From Cryomorphaceae bacterium (lineage in GTDB: Bacteria; Bacteroidota; Bacteroidia; Flavobacteriales; Schleiferiaceae), in the NCBI GenBank assembly GCA_011525035.1, contig WTIZ01000060.1:65096-118078 (forward strand): a stretch of DNA of 52,983 nt, given 5' to 3'. A program made the position numbers and the translations under genes. How positions within the stretch are numbered: position 1 is the stretch's first letter; each line of letters begins with the position of its first letter. Under the pieces are notes generated by a model. It was not told where the DNA came from and ran no database searches. It saw only the letters and a list, made by a program, of their open reading frames with translations. Positions 16,013-24,850 of this stretch are shown here, piece after piece.

Positions 16013-18796
16013 TTATTTCAAGTTGAATTTCACGTTCAACGCAATAGTGCGAGCACGTGGGTAGTTCGTGTAGTCAACACCCAATGAAGGAGCACCGTTA
16101 GCAGAAGCTGAAGTGTTCACTTCTGGATCGTATCCAGTGTAGTTTGTCAACAACAACAAGTTTTGACCACTCAAACCAACAACAGCTGAGTTCAACCATT
16201 GTGAACCTTCAACATCAACGTTGTAAGAAATGTTCAAGTTATCAAGACGCAAGAACGAAGCATCTTCAATCCACTGAGAAGAGTACGTTGGCGTAGACGT
16301 CAACATATCGTCAGAGAAGTCAAGTGCAGGAGCCAACAAGTTAATGTTGGTGTTCAAGTTATCAAGTGTAGTGTACTCCATTGCTGTGTTGTTGAACACA
16401 GAACCACCTTGCTGTCCACGGAAGAATACGCTAGCGTTGAATTTACCGAAGCTAAACGTGTTCAAGAAACCGTAAGTAAAGTCTGGCTGAGCCAAACCGA
16501 TAACCTCAGCTTCGTCACTGTACGTGTTAGAAGAAGCGTCGTATACGAGACCGTAGAAAGTACCGTAAGCTTCACCAACAACAAGTTTCTGAGCGAATGC
16601 TCCTGATTGACCAGCACCAGAGATAGGAGCTGTCAAGATTTCAGAGTTTGTACCCAAATCTTCAACTACTAGTCTTGAACGAGACAAGTTGAAACCGATA
16701 TCCCAACCGAAGTCAGAAGAGCTCACTAGAGCGTAGTTCAACATCAAATCAAAACCAGTGTTTGAAGTAGCACCTACGTTAGCCAACAATGTTGGAGCAA
16801 CAGAAGGAGCTGGTGCAGGAACAGTCAATAGAAGATCTGAAGTGTTTTTCTGGAACAAGTCCAAAGAACCGTAGAACTTACCACCGTTCATTTCCCAATC
16901 CAAACCGATGTTCGTAGAAGCTGTAGACTCCCAACGTAGACCTGGGTTAGCAGGGTTCAAGTAACCAGTACCTGAAGTAGTAGAACCACCGATAACAGCG
17001 TTAGAACCTGTACCGATACGAGCAATACTTTGGTATTCACCAATTGCTTCGTTACCTACAACACCCCAACCAGCACGCAATTTCAAATCAGAGAATGCTT
17101 CTGGAACGAAGTCAAACTCAGATAGACGCAATGCAGCTGCGAAAGAAGGGAAGATACCCCACTTGTTATCAGAACCGAACTTAGAAGAACCGTCACGACG
17201 AACAGTACCTGTCAACATCAACTTTCCACCGATGTCGTAGTTAGCACGAGTGTAGAAAGAAACTAGACGAGACTGACCACGGTAAGAGTACTTGTCACCC
17301 AATTGTGCACGACCACCACCGTCAAGGTTGTTATAGCTGTAGTTATCTGTAACGAATTCGTATGCAGTAGCACCGAAACCTTCGTAGTTGTTTTCTTGCC
17401 AAGAGTAACCTGCCATGAAGTTCAACATGTTACCAGCAACTTCAGCATCGTAGTTCAAGTAAGTTTCCAATACTTGAGAAGAAACTTGACCGTACTTCTG
17501 AGAAGCAACACCATTATCAGCAACACCGTAAGGAGTAGCTTTTGGTAGGTAAGTTTTACGAAGTGTATTATATGTATCGTAACCAGTGTTAGCAGTAGCG
17601 CTAAGACCTTCCAATACATCGCCTAGATCTAGACGAGCAGTACCGTTCATTGTGATACCAGTTGTACGAGCAACATCGTCAATTTCCAATGCAGCTTGAA
17701 CTGGGTTACGAACAGAGTTAGAAACGAATGTGTAGTTTCCGTCAGCGTCGTAAACAGGAAGTGTAGGGTTCATCTTCATCACGTTAGTGAAAAGACCACC
17801 TTCGAAACCACCAGTTTGCTGGTAAGGAGTAAGGTTATCGTCTTGCTGAGAAACGTTGATGTTTCCAGAAAGAGTCAATTTACCGTCCAATGTTTTTTGG
17901 TTCATCGACAAACGGCTAGTGAAACGCTCAGTACCTGAGTTGATCACAATACCGTCTTGGTCTAAGTAACCAAGTGACAAGCGGTAGTTACCTTCCGCAG
18001 AACCGCCAGACAAAGACAAGTTGTGTTGTTGTGCAACACCTGTCTGGAATACCTCATCTTGCCAATCTGTATCCGCGTTGCCTAGAGTGTTACCTAGACC
18101 GAAACGGTTTACAGCTGCACGGTATTCGTCAGCAGTCAAAAGATCCAACTTCTTAGCAAGCGTAGATGCACTTACTTGGTAGTTGTAATCAACAGCCATA
18201 GCGCTACCGCCTTTACCTTTCTTCGTTGTAATAAGTACAACACCGTTCGCACCACGTGCACCGTAGATAGCAGTCGCAGAAGCGTCTTTCAATACAGTGA
18301 TCGACTCAATGTCGTTCGGGTTCAAACGAGAAAGCGGGTTACGCTGAGAACCACCAGTTTGACCAGTACCGCCAGGTAGCGTGTTCGCTGACTGGACAGG
18401 CATACCGTCAATAACGTAAAGCGGCTCGTTACTAGATGAGATCGAAGTACCACCACGAACACGTACACTTACACCACCACCCGGCTCACCGTTGGTTGGA
18501 GTAATTGTGATACCCGCAGCTTTACCTTGGATCAACAATTCTGGTGATGTTACAACACCACCGTTGAAGTCTTCGGCACTTACCTGAGCAGAAGAACCCG
18601 TAAGGTCTTTCTTCTTCTGAGTACCGTAACCAATGACAACAACTTCTTCAAGTTGCTCAAACAACATGTCTGCTTGAGACATTGCATCGTCACCACCTTC
18701 GCCTTCACTCTGTGCATAAGCTACCTGAGATCCAAGTAGAAGCATCGAGCACCAAAGCGTCGTAGATGACAATACACGACGTAGATTTTGATTCAT
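16013..18796 (-). CDS. susC: SusC/RagA TonB-linked outer-membrane receptor lacking the N-terminal carboxypeptidase-like domain
   Basis: A 927-residue TonB-dependent receptor. A signal peptide (to QVAYAQ) is followed by a short acidic stretch (SEGEGGDDAMSQADMLF) and then directly by the plug, beginning EEVVVIGYGTQKKKDLTGS and including SVRVRGGTSISSSNEPLYVIDG and ATAIYGARGANGVVLITTKKG. The barrel fills the rest and ends YPRARTIALNVKFNLK. Most SusC proteins carry a carboxypeptidase-regulatory-like domain of about 80 residues before the plug; here it is absent, unlike the second SusC at 52126. It imports oligosaccharides together with the adjacent SusD. Two palindromic operator candidates lie upstream. 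Confidence 0.95.
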   Translation of the reverse strand: MNQNLRRVLSSTTLWCSMLLLGSQVAYAQSEGEGGDDAMSQADMLFEQLEEVVVIGYGTQKKKDLTGSSAQVSAEDFNGGVVTSPELLIQGKAAGITITPTNGEPGGGVSVRVRGGTSISSSNEPLYVIDGMPVQSANTLPGGTGQTGGSQRNPLSRLNPNDIESITVLKDASATAIYGARGANGVVLITTKKGKGGSAMAVDYNYQVSASTLAKKLDLLTADEYRAAVNRFGLGNTLGNADTDWQDEVFQTGVAQQHNLSLSGGSAEGNYRLSLGYLDQDGIVINSGTERFTSRLSMNQKTLDGKLTLSGNINVSQQDDNLTPYQQTGGFEGGLFTNVMKMNPTLPVYDADGNYTFVSNSVRNPVQAALEIDDVARTTGITMNGTARLDLGDVLEGLSATANTGYDTYNTLRKTYLPKATPYGVADNGVASQKYGQVSSQVLETYLNYDAEVAGNMLNFMAGYSWQENNYEGFGATAYEFVTDNYSYNNLDGGGRAQLGDKYSYRGQSRLVSFYTRANYDIGGKLMLTGTVRRDGSSKFGSDNKWGIFPSFAAALRLSEFDFVPEAFSDLKLRAGWGVVGNEAIGEYQSIARIGTGSNAVIGGSTTSGTGYLNPANPGLRWESTASTNIGLDWEMNGGKFYGSLDLFQKNTSDLLLTVPAPAPSVAPTLLANVGATSNTGFDLMLNYALVSSSDFGWDIGFNLSRSRLVVEDLGTNSEILTAPISGAGQSGAFAQKLVVGEAYGTFYGLVYDASSNTYSDEAEVIGLAQPDFTYGFLNTFSFGKFNASVFFRGQQGGSVFNNTAMEYTTLDNLNTNINLLAPALDFSDDMLTSTPTYSSQWIEDASFLRLDNLNISYNVDVEGSQWLNSAVVGLSGQNLLLLTNYTGYDPEVNTSASANGAPSLGVDYTNYPRARTIALNVKFNLK

Positions 18797-18822
18797 TATT
18801 ATTTGTGTTAACGATTAGTTTA

Positions 18823-18830
18823 CAAGTATA
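18823..18830 (-). promoter_or_regulatory. Candidate -7 box of the susC promoter
   Basis: Minus-strand TATACTTG, one mismatch from the Bacteroidota -7 consensus TAnnTTTG. It would give a transcript start about 20 bases before the susC ATG, with leader TAACACAAATAATA. No convincing -33 TTG at the usual spacing was found, so confidence is moderate. Confidence 0.4.
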
Positions 18831-18845
18831 ATAAGATTTTTTCAA

Positions 18846-18864
18846 TAGTGTACATAATACACTT
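18846..18864. promoter_or_regulatory. Operator candidate A upstream of susC
   Basis: TAGTGT-N7-ACACTT, an inverted repeat with perfect inner arms AGTGTA/TACACT around CATAA. It lies 16 bases upstream of the candidate -7 box of susC. It matches the palindrome next to the Nudix-type regulator (51221-51239) at 11 of 12 arm positions, so it is a probable binding site of that regulator. Confidence 0.6.
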
Positions 18865-19078
18865 AAAGGAGTTTACACCTGAGATATAATTATGTAAAAC
18901 ATTGTAAATCAACTATTTGTATCCGTAATTACAGAGGTGTAATTCGTACAATGCAGAGAATTATTCATCAACAACTCTCTAAATCCCCTAATTTTTTGTG
19001 GTTTTTAGCCCCAATTCCGCCCTTGATGGGGCTTTGAAGTAGTTTTTTAGCACGAAGTCATTTTGTTGCAGATGAGAC

Positions 19079-19101
19079 AAAAGTGTGAAATGGACACTTT
19101 T
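19079..19101. promoter_or_regulatory. Operator candidate D, distal to susC
   Basis: Perfect inverted repeat AAAAGTGT-N7-ACACTTTT (8-bp arms, spacer GAAATGG). Its core AAGTGT-N7-ACACTT has the same arms and spacing as the palindrome beside the Nudix-type regulator. It lies about 285 bases before the susC start and 235 bases from operator A, a spacing that could allow looping between two bound dimers. Confidence 0.5.
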
Positions 19102-19185
19102 TCTGAACAACTTTTAATTGCTAATTCAAGAATTCATCTTAAATTTACATCAACTTAAGAGTAGCTTAGGTTTATTGGTTTGGTT

Positions 19186-19213
19186 AAACCCTGTCTTCGG
19201 GCAGGGTTTTTTT
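19186..19213 (+). terminator. Orphan plus-strand terminator with UUCG tetraloop
   Basis: A 10-bp stem AAACCCTGTC/GGCAGGGTTT (one T-G pair) closed by a TTCG tetraloop and followed by a T run (19207-19213). The T run is only on the plus strand, yet no plus-strand gene lies before it. The minus-strand DUF5777 gene could use the hairpin only as a weak stem without a U tract. Confidence 0.75.
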
Positions 19214-19224
19214 ATGCCCAAACC

Positions 19225-20100
19225 TTACTCTTTCACCGTGAATACTCTGGAGATATTAAAACCTAAGAACAGCCCGCCATTACTCGCGCTGTATGGGTTT
19301 CTGGCCATCCAATAGGGACCGTTCATGGCACGGGTATTCGAGATGTGCAGTTGAAAAACATGGCCGCCAGTTTCTATATCTACACCCAAGGCAAAAGGAG
19401 TGGTATATCTTTCGCCAGAGCTAAATTCTCGATTGGATAAAAGGGTGCTTTCCCCCGTGAGGGCCATTCTATTTGAAATTTTATATCGAGCGCCCAATGT
19501 TATATGAGCAGTGGTATTTGGATCTTGGGCGGTAGGCACCAAATTGAAATGAACAACGGAAGGGCTCACTAGAGTACTAAGCTTCCGGTTCCATTTTCTG
19601 GCAATAATCGCTTGGTGCATGTAGGAGAGCCTATCGCTCGTAGCATGGTCGATACCGTCAGTATAGCGAGCGTTTCGATAGTTGGTACTGCTGTGTAAGG
19701 TGATGCTTACAGGGACGGTTTTAGTTCCCTTTTGTTGTTGCAGCAGCTGGTATTTAACAAATCCGTCTGCAACCTTTAGAAAGGAACTTCGCCCTATTCC
19801 AATATTTAGTCGATCGGTTACGCCGTAGTCAAGCTGCATCCTCACTTGAGCGTTGTCTAGGCCGAAGAAGTTATAGAGGTAATCGTCATTGAAACTACCA
19901 AAGCGGTGCGCCATCACAAACTGCAATACTCCTTCACCGGGAGTTTCGTTTGTAGCAGCGTTGATGAGTTGTGTCCCCTTAAACGTAGCGTACACTACTT
20001 CGCTTTGTGTGCTCTCTTCAAAAACATCGAAAAGATCGCTTTCTTGGGCTTGAACAGCCAGAGAACAAAGGAGTAAGAAAGAGTATAAAAGTGGTTTCAT
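19225..20100 (-). CDS. DUF5777 family outer-membrane beta-barrel protein
   Basis: A 291-residue protein. The start chosen is the ATG at 20098-20100, which gives a clean signal peptide (MKPLLYSFLLLCSLAVQAQ) and overlaps the YceI stop codon by one base. The mature part opens with SDLFDVFEES and ATFKGTQLINAATNETPGEGVLQFVMAHRFG, the segment typical of DUF5777 proteins, and continues as alternating amphipathic strands consistent with a barrel. Members often sit beside cytochrome-like and YceI genes in Bacteroidota. The function is unknown; a role in outer-membrane transport or electron-transfer-related processes is only a guess from context. Confidence 0.8.
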   Translation of the reverse strand: MKPLLYSFLLLCSLAVQAQESDLFDVFEESTQSEVVYATFKGTQLINAATNETPGEGVLQFVMAHRFGSFNDDYLYNFFGLDNAQVRMQLDYGVTDRLNIGIGRSSFLKVADGFVKYQLLQQQKGTKTVPVSITLHSSTNYRNARYTDGIDHATSDRLSYMHQAIIARKWNRKLSTLVSPSVVHFNLVPTAQDPNTTAHITLGARYKISNRMALTGESTLLSNREFSSGERYTTPFALGVDIETGGHVFQLHISNTRAMNGPYWMARNPYSASNGGLFLGFNISRVFTVKE

Positions 20101-20603
20101 TATCGTGCTTGCAATGTGCAATCTACAGTGATTTTTGCTTGCGGGTCAATTTTGTTCGCAACCGCCCTTGGAATAGCGACCCCAAAATCTTCTATGGTAA
20201 CCGTAAACGAAGCTTTAAGACGAACGGCATCATCGTCTTTGACCAAGGTGGCAGGCACATTAACGTCCTGAGAGACTCCGTGAATGTCCAATGTACCGAT
20301 GGCTCTGTCGTCCTTGAATTCCCCTTTAAATACCGCCTTGGGATACACCTCGCTTTCGACATAGTTTTCGTTGAAATGCTCTTGCATTAAAGCTCTTCTA
20401 AACTCGAAAGAGGTCATGAGAACTTGAACACCTAGTTTTCCATCTTTTGCATCATAAACAGCAGTAGCACTATTGCTTGTTGCGCGAATATCTTCCAATG
20501 GGGAGCCGGCATCAAAGGTCAATGTACCCTGCCTAGTCAAGTATTGTTGCCCGCTCAAGGAAAGGCAAAAAACCATGGTGAGGATGGATAGGAGTGCTTT
20601 CAT
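20100..20603 (-). CDS. YceI-like family protein, exported
   Basis: A 167-residue protein with a signal peptide ending near LSLSGQQ. The start is set at the ATG 20601-20603, four bases after the cytochrome stop; an upstream in-frame ATG would overlap that gene. It has the YceI lipocalin-like pattern: AGSPLEDIRATSNSATAVYDAKDG, MTSFEFRRALMQEHFNENYVES, YPKAVFKGEF, GTLDIHGVSQDVNVPATL and an ending rich in beta strands. YceI proteins bind isoprenoid-type lipids in the periplasm. It is the middle gene of a three-gene operon with a c-type cytochrome and DUF5777. Confidence 0.88.
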   Translation of the reverse strand: MKALLSILTMVFCLSLSGQQYLTRQGTLTFDAGSPLEDIRATSNSATAVYDAKDGKLGVQVLMTSFEFRRALMQEHFNENYVESEVYPKAVFKGEFKDDRAIGTLDIHGVSQDVNVPATLVKDDDAVRLKASFTVTIEDFGVAIPRAVANKIDPQAKITVDCTLQAR

Positions 20604-20607
20604 ACCA

Positions 20608-20994
20608 TTAATTATTTGGAGCACCTTGGTTGATCCAAGCCATGAGTTTTTTCTGATCGCAATCGCTGAGAGGCCCTGCCGGAGGCATGGATAAAGGATC
20701 GCTCATTGGCCGCTCCACGCGGTCCATTAGAGCACCGCTCAGCGCCGAGTTTTGGATGTTTTCGTGACCTGCAAGATTAAGTCCGCCACTCGCACTGTTT
20801 CCATTGTGGCACATTTCACAGTTCTGTCCAATGATGGTCTTGATATCTTGGCTGAAGGTCACAGCCGCAGTATCACAAGCACTACCCGGGCCGTATTTAT
20901 CATCTATGTTGTCTGACGTACAGCTCGGTGCACTAAACAGGATCGAAACAAGTCCCGAAAGAGTTAAAAATTTTAAAAGCAGAGTGCTGCGCAT
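20608..20994 (-). CDS. Small c-type cytochrome lipoprotein
   Basis: A 128-residue protein with a lipoprotein signal (LFSAPSC). One heme c site, CEMCH, follows TFSQDIKTIIGQNCEMCHNG, and the distal methionine is probably in DPLSMPPAGPLSD, as in planctomycete-type or cytochrome c domain proteins that end KKLMAWINQGAPNN. It carries out one-electron transfer in the periplasm. The ATG at 20992-20994 is preferred to a TTG two codons upstream. It heads the operon with YceI and DUF5777. Confidence 0.88.
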   Translation of the reverse strand: MRSTLLLKFLTLSGLVSILFSAPSCTSDNIDDKYGPGSACDTAAVTFSQDIKTIIGQNCEMCHNGNSASGGLNLAGHENIQNSALSGALMDRVERPMSDPLSMPPAGPLSDCDQKKLMAWINQGAPNN

Positions 20995-21019
20995 GGGCAA
21001 TAGTTTTCAGCGTAACAAT

Positions 21020-24000
21020 TTAAATATAAAGCAGTTCCCCGTCTACATCTGAGAAATTGGCCGAGAGCAGGTCTATGTATTCCCTGAGCTGCGCCTCGTC
21101 CTTTTCTTTAGGTGTACCTGTCTTATAATCAATAACCATCAATTTTTGTTCCGATTCAATGATCAAGTCAGGACGCAATGTCTCGGTACCGTTAATAATA
21201 CTTCTTTCAGTATAGACCACGGTCCCTTCTTTTTCCAGGCTTTGCAGCGCTTCCTTGGCGTTCATATGGTCAAGCACCGAAGCCGCTCTCTCGTGAAGGT
21301 GTTTCGAAAATTCCCCACTTCTATAAAGCCGTTGCAGACCTTGCCAGCGGAGTTCTTTTGGGTATTGAAGGAGTCTATGCAAGGCTGTTCCCCACTTCCG
21401 CGCATCAGCGCCTCCCTCGTACCATTTATCGGGTGCTGTCAATGCCATTTTCACCTCTAAAGTGCCCATCGTGGTATGCGCTGCCTCAATAATAGCTTCG
21501 GGCACGTTCTCGTTTTTAGCATCTGGTGCTACAACGTTACCACAACTCCAAGATTGGGCCTCATAGCTCAGTGCCAAATGATCAAGTACCGCCTTTGCTA
21601 AATGACCCGGTGTTTTTCCACCTTTGAGCAATAGGTGTAATCCTGAAACAGGGCGTGTAAGAGCCACGTAGACCATATTCATCCAGTCAAAGCGGTTCTT
21701 CGTATCAAGTTCTAGAATTTGTTCCGGTTCAAAGAGTTCCTTGTGATCGTCTTTGTAAGTGATGGGCATTTTTTCCAACTCGTCGTGAAGCGGGAAGTCC
21801 AGCCACTGTTCAGAACTGTCGGGCTTGAAGTTGATGTCAAAAGGCACAATCACGTGCTCAAATTCTAGGCCTTTACTCTTGTGGATGGTCATCACTTTTA
21901 TTGACGGCGTGCTTTCAGGTGCCTCGACATTCTTGTTCTTTGCTTGTTCTTCCCACCATCCCGGCAAGGTGGCAAAGGTCCCCTCCCTGCTTTGGAATTC
22001 GTAAATGAGATCAAGAGAAGCGTCGACCATTGCATTTGCACCTTCGAGGTAGCCAAAAACATCAAATGCTCGCACGGCAAAATCAAACAGACTTTCTGCA
22101 GGAGCAAGTAGTTGGGCTGCTTGAGGGTATTCTGAAATGAGGGCGCCAACGCCCTTGTCTACAACCGCTCTTTCAAATGCAAAGCCTTTATCAGCAGGGA
22201 TTTTTCCTTGACGCACGAGGGCATGTGCTAAGGCAAATCGGGCCTCTTTATCTTGCGGGTTCAGGTAGAGCTTCGAAGCGGCATGAATAAGCCGTCCTTC
22301 GTGCGCATTGCTTAACACGAGACTGTCCGCGCTAAGAACAGGGTATCCCCTTTGCGTTAAAAAATTAGCAATTCTTTTCCCGTCTGCATTTCCTCGAACG
22401 AGGATAGCGATGTCAGAATAAGAGTGACCTCGATCGGCAAGTTCTTTTATGCGCTCAACCGTCTTTTCGCAGGCACTATCCTTTAGATCGTTTGCATTGT
22501 CGGCTTCTAACACGTCAACACGAACTTCGCCTTGTTCTTCGTTTTTATTCGGTTTTTGACCGACACGTTCTTGCGAGTAAACTTCTTTGTGTGCTTGTAG
22601 GCCTAAATCTGTATTCAGCGAGGAGAACAAGGCATTGTTAAAGTTGACGATAGCGCCGTGTGTTCTGAAGTTTCGTTCCAGCCTTAGGGTATCTCGAGAA
22701 TAGAGCTCGTGTCCTTCGGGATGTCCTTCAAAACGATTAATCAGGTGCTCGTTGTCGACCAACTTCATGAACTGTTCTGCCTTCCCGCCGCGCCATCTGT
22801 AAATGCTTTGTTTGGCGTCCCCGACAATGAGTGCGCTATTGTCATGTTCGTCCTTAGTGAGTGAATGCTCAATGAGTGGGTGCAAGTTGTTGAACTGCAC
22901 TACTGAGGTGTCTTGGAATTCATCGATGTAGAAGTGCCAATATTTTTCACCCAGTCGGGCATATATGAAGGCGGCAGGTTCTTTTTCGAGCTCTTCGGCA
23001 ATGAGTTTATTGAACGCGCTGAGCGGCATGGTATTTTGGCTCTTTTGCAGTTCTTCAAACTTTGCGAGCAATGCTTTGGTCGCCGCCAAGTTTTGCAGTT
23101 TAGAAGTGGCTTCTTTTAATAGAATTAAAGCGTGTTTGTTTTCGTCTTCAAAACGCTTAGCCTTCGCCAGGAATTCTTCCCAAGCTGGGTTTCCCCCTTT
23201 TACATGCGATTTCCAAACGTTCTTACCCGCGTCCAAGGGATGGAGGTGGAGTTTGCGCCATTTGGTCAGAATCTGACTCTTTACATTCTTCTTGTGTACA
23301 AGGGTTTCCTCTATACCCTGTTCTTGAAGGATCTTTTTCGCTTCATCGGACAGCTTTCGACCAGTTTCGCAGATGGCTGAAATTTTAGCGTCCAATTCTT
23401 GTTGAATTTCAATGAGGCGTTTGGGCTCAGGAAGCTTTTCTAAGTATTGCCAATGGTCTTCATTAAAACTGTTTTTGCCCTCCTTTTTAAGGTCGTAATC
23501 GGGATTGTGGTTCTTGTCCCGATTCATGCGGTCTCGAACAAGAGCAACCAATGCCTCACGAAGTTCGTGCTGCTCCCCAAGCGTGCTGTAGAGCGCATCA
23601 AGGGCTTCAGTGATCATTGCGTCGAGGTCCAATCGAACCTCAAAATTATCATCGAGTTCTAGGTCTCGCGTAAAGGTGCGAACCAGTCTGTGAGTGAACT
23701 GGTCAATGGTCCCCACGTGCAGTGTAGAGTAATTGTGGAGCATGTGCTTGGCTCCTGCGGAGGCGCGAACTTGTAGTTCTTCTGGCGACAGCTCCAAGGC
23801 CTCCCAAATGGGTTGAAAGAACTCATTTTTTGCGGGCGCGCTTTCATTGCTGAATTCTAAAAGCTGCTTCAACAGTCGAGCCTTCATTTCATCCGCGGCA
23901 TTGTTGGTGAAGGTGATGGCAAGGATTTTTTGGTAAGCCCCAGGCATGTTTGCCGGACGCAGCGCATTCATCAATATGTGTTGAACGAGGCTGTAGGTTT

Positions 24001-24079
24001 TTCCAGATCCTGCGGACGCATCGAGCACCAGAAACGGGGCTTCTGCAGTAAGAGGTGATGCGCTTGAAGTTGAGCTCAT
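21020..24079 (-). CDS. UvrD-family helicase-nuclease, RecB/AddA-like
   Basis: A 1019-residue superfamily 1 helicase. Walker A ASAGSGKT lies at residues 21-28, the Ia region ITFTNNAADEMKARL near 52, motif II YIDEFQDTS near 405, motif III DAKQSIYRWRGG, motif IV with LERNFRT, motif V MTIHKSKGLEFEHVI and motif VI YVALTRPVSGLHLL. The C-terminus has a PD-(D/E)XK nuclease signature (LRPDLIIES, VIDYKTG). This is the layout of AddA/RecB, which processes double-strand breaks for recombination. The partner AddB/RecC-like nuclease is not adjacent. It lies directly before the cytochrome operon on the same strand but 20 bases is the only gap after it, with no evident functional link. Confidence 0.9.
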   Translation of the reverse strand: MSSTSSASPLTAEAPFLVLDASAGSGKTYSLVQHILMNALRPANMPGAYQKILAITFTNNAADEMKARLLKQLLEFSNESAPAKNEFFQPIWEALELSPEELQVRASAGAKHMLHNYSTLHVGTIDQFTHRLVRTFTRDLELDDNFEVRLDLDAMITEALDALYSTLGEQHELREALVALVRDRMNRDKNHNPDYDLKKEGKNSFNEDHWQYLEKLPEPKRLIEIQQELDAKISAICETGRKLSDEAKKILQEQGIEETLVHKKNVKSQILTKWRKLHLHPLDAGKNVWKSHVKGGNPAWEEFLAKAKRFEDENKHALILLKEATSKLQNLAATKALLAKFEELQKSQNTMPLSAFNKLIAEELEKEPAAFIYARLGEKYWHFYIDEFQDTSVVQFNNLHPLIEHSLTKDEHDNSALIVGDAKQSIYRWRGGKAEQFMKLVDNEHLINRFEGHPEGHELYSRDTLRLERNFRTHGAIVNFNNALFSSLNTDLGLQAHKEVYSQERVGQKPNKNEEQGEVRVDVLEADNANDLKDSACEKTVERIKELADRGHSYSDIAILVRGNADGKRIANFLTQRGYPVLSADSLVLSNAHEGRLIHAASKLYLNPQDKEARFALAHALVRQGKIPADKGFAFERAVVDKGVGALISEYPQAAQLLAPAESLFDFAVRAFDVFGYLEGANAMVDASLDLIYEFQSREGTFATLPGWWEEQAKNKNVEAPESTPSIKVMTIHKSKGLEFEHVIVPFDINFKPDSSEQWLDFPLHDELEKMPITYKDDHKELFEPEQILELDTKNRFDWMNMVYVALTRPVSGLHLLLKGGKTPGHLAKAVLDHLALSYEAQSWSCGNVVAPDAKNENVPEAIIEAAHTTMGTLEVKMALTAPDKWYEGGADARKWGTALHRLLQYPKELRWQGLQRLYRSGEFSKHLHERAASVLDHMNAKEALQSLEKEGTVVYTERSIINGTETLRPDLIIESEQKLMVIDYKTGTPKEKDEAQLREYIDLLSANFSDVDGELLYI

Positions 24080-24174
24080 AGGAATTGGATATGCGGATAT
24101 AATCGTAAGTTAAAACAGATGGGCCGATTTTGCGTTAACTTAGCCGCAAATAACTACAAAAAACCCTACTCATT

Positions 24175-24777
24175 ATGGCATTTGAATTACCACAATTGGG
24201 GTACGCACATGATGCGCTAGAGCCGCACTTTGATGCACGTACCATGGAAATCCACCACGGGAAACACCACGCAGGATACACTTCAAAGCTCAACGCAGCA
24301 GTTGAAGGAACAGATATGGAAGGCAAGTCAATCGAAGAGTTGCTTGCAAATCATTCAGACAATGCAGCCATCCGTAACAACGGCGGCGGTTACTACAACC
24401 ACTGCTTGTTCTGGGAAGTACTTTCTCCAAACGGCGGCGGCGCTCCAACAGGAGATCTTGCAGCTGCTATTGACGAAGCATTTGGTTCGTTGGACGGCTT
24501 GAAAGAAAAATTCAATGCTGCTGCTGCGACTCGTTTCGGGTCAGGCTGGGCTTGGTTGTGTGTTAAAGACGGTAAGTTGGAAGTATGTTCTTCTGCAAAC
24601 CAGGACAACACGTTGATGCCGGGCGTAGGCTGTGGCGGTCACCCAATCATGGGCTTGGACGTGTGGGAGCACGCATACTACTTGAACTACCAGAACCGTC
24701 GTCCAGACTACATCGCAGCATTTTGGAATGTTGTGAATTGGGATGCAGTTGCTGAGAAATATGCTGCAGCGAAGTAA
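24175..24777 (+). CDS. Superoxide dismutase, Fe/Mn family
   Basis: A 200-residue cytosolic enzyme that converts superoxide to hydrogen peroxide and oxygen. Metal ligands are visible: His in MEIHHGKHH, His in [13 protein letters not shown], and Asp and His in [21 protein letters not shown]. The length and all core motifs are normal. No signal peptide. Sequence does not clearly separate the Fe from the Mn form. It is a single-gene unit: the divergent AddA-like gene lies 95 bases away and a bidirectional terminator follows. Codon use appears that of a well-expressed gene. Confidence 0.96.
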   Translation: MAFELPQLGYAHDALEPHFDARTMEIHHGKHHAGYTSKLNAAVEGTDMEGKSIEELLANHSDNAAIRNNGGGYYNHCLFWEVLSPNGGGAPTGDLAAAIDEAFGSLDGLKEKFNAAAATRFGSGWAWLCVKDGKLEVCSSANQDNTLMPGVGCGGHPIMGLDVWEHAYYLNYQNRRPDYIAAFWNVVNWDAVAEKYAAAK

Positions 24778-24801
24778 TTCGCGAAGCCGATTTTAAAGAT
24801 C

Positions 24802-24833
24802 AAAAAAGCCCGAGCGTGAGCTCGGGCTTTTTT
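24802..24833. terminator. Bidirectional terminator between sod and OMP gene
   Basis: A 14-bp perfect inverted repeat: six A, GCCCGAGC, loop GTGA, GCTCGGGC, six T. It has a T tract in both directions and serves the convergent superoxide dismutase and outer-membrane protein genes. Confidence 0.95.
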
Positions 24834-24850
24834 ATTTCATTTTATCGAAG

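Larger units (their letters stand above)
18797..19224. other. 428-base intergenic region upstream of susC
   Basis: No convincing gene was found. It holds, from left to right, the A/C-rich susC leader, a candidate -7 box, operator candidate A, an AT-rich stretch, operator candidate D and a plus-strand terminator close to the end of the DUF5777 gene. Plus-strand frames across it are short and lack coding character. A plus-strand small RNA ending at the terminator is possible. Confidence 0.6.
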
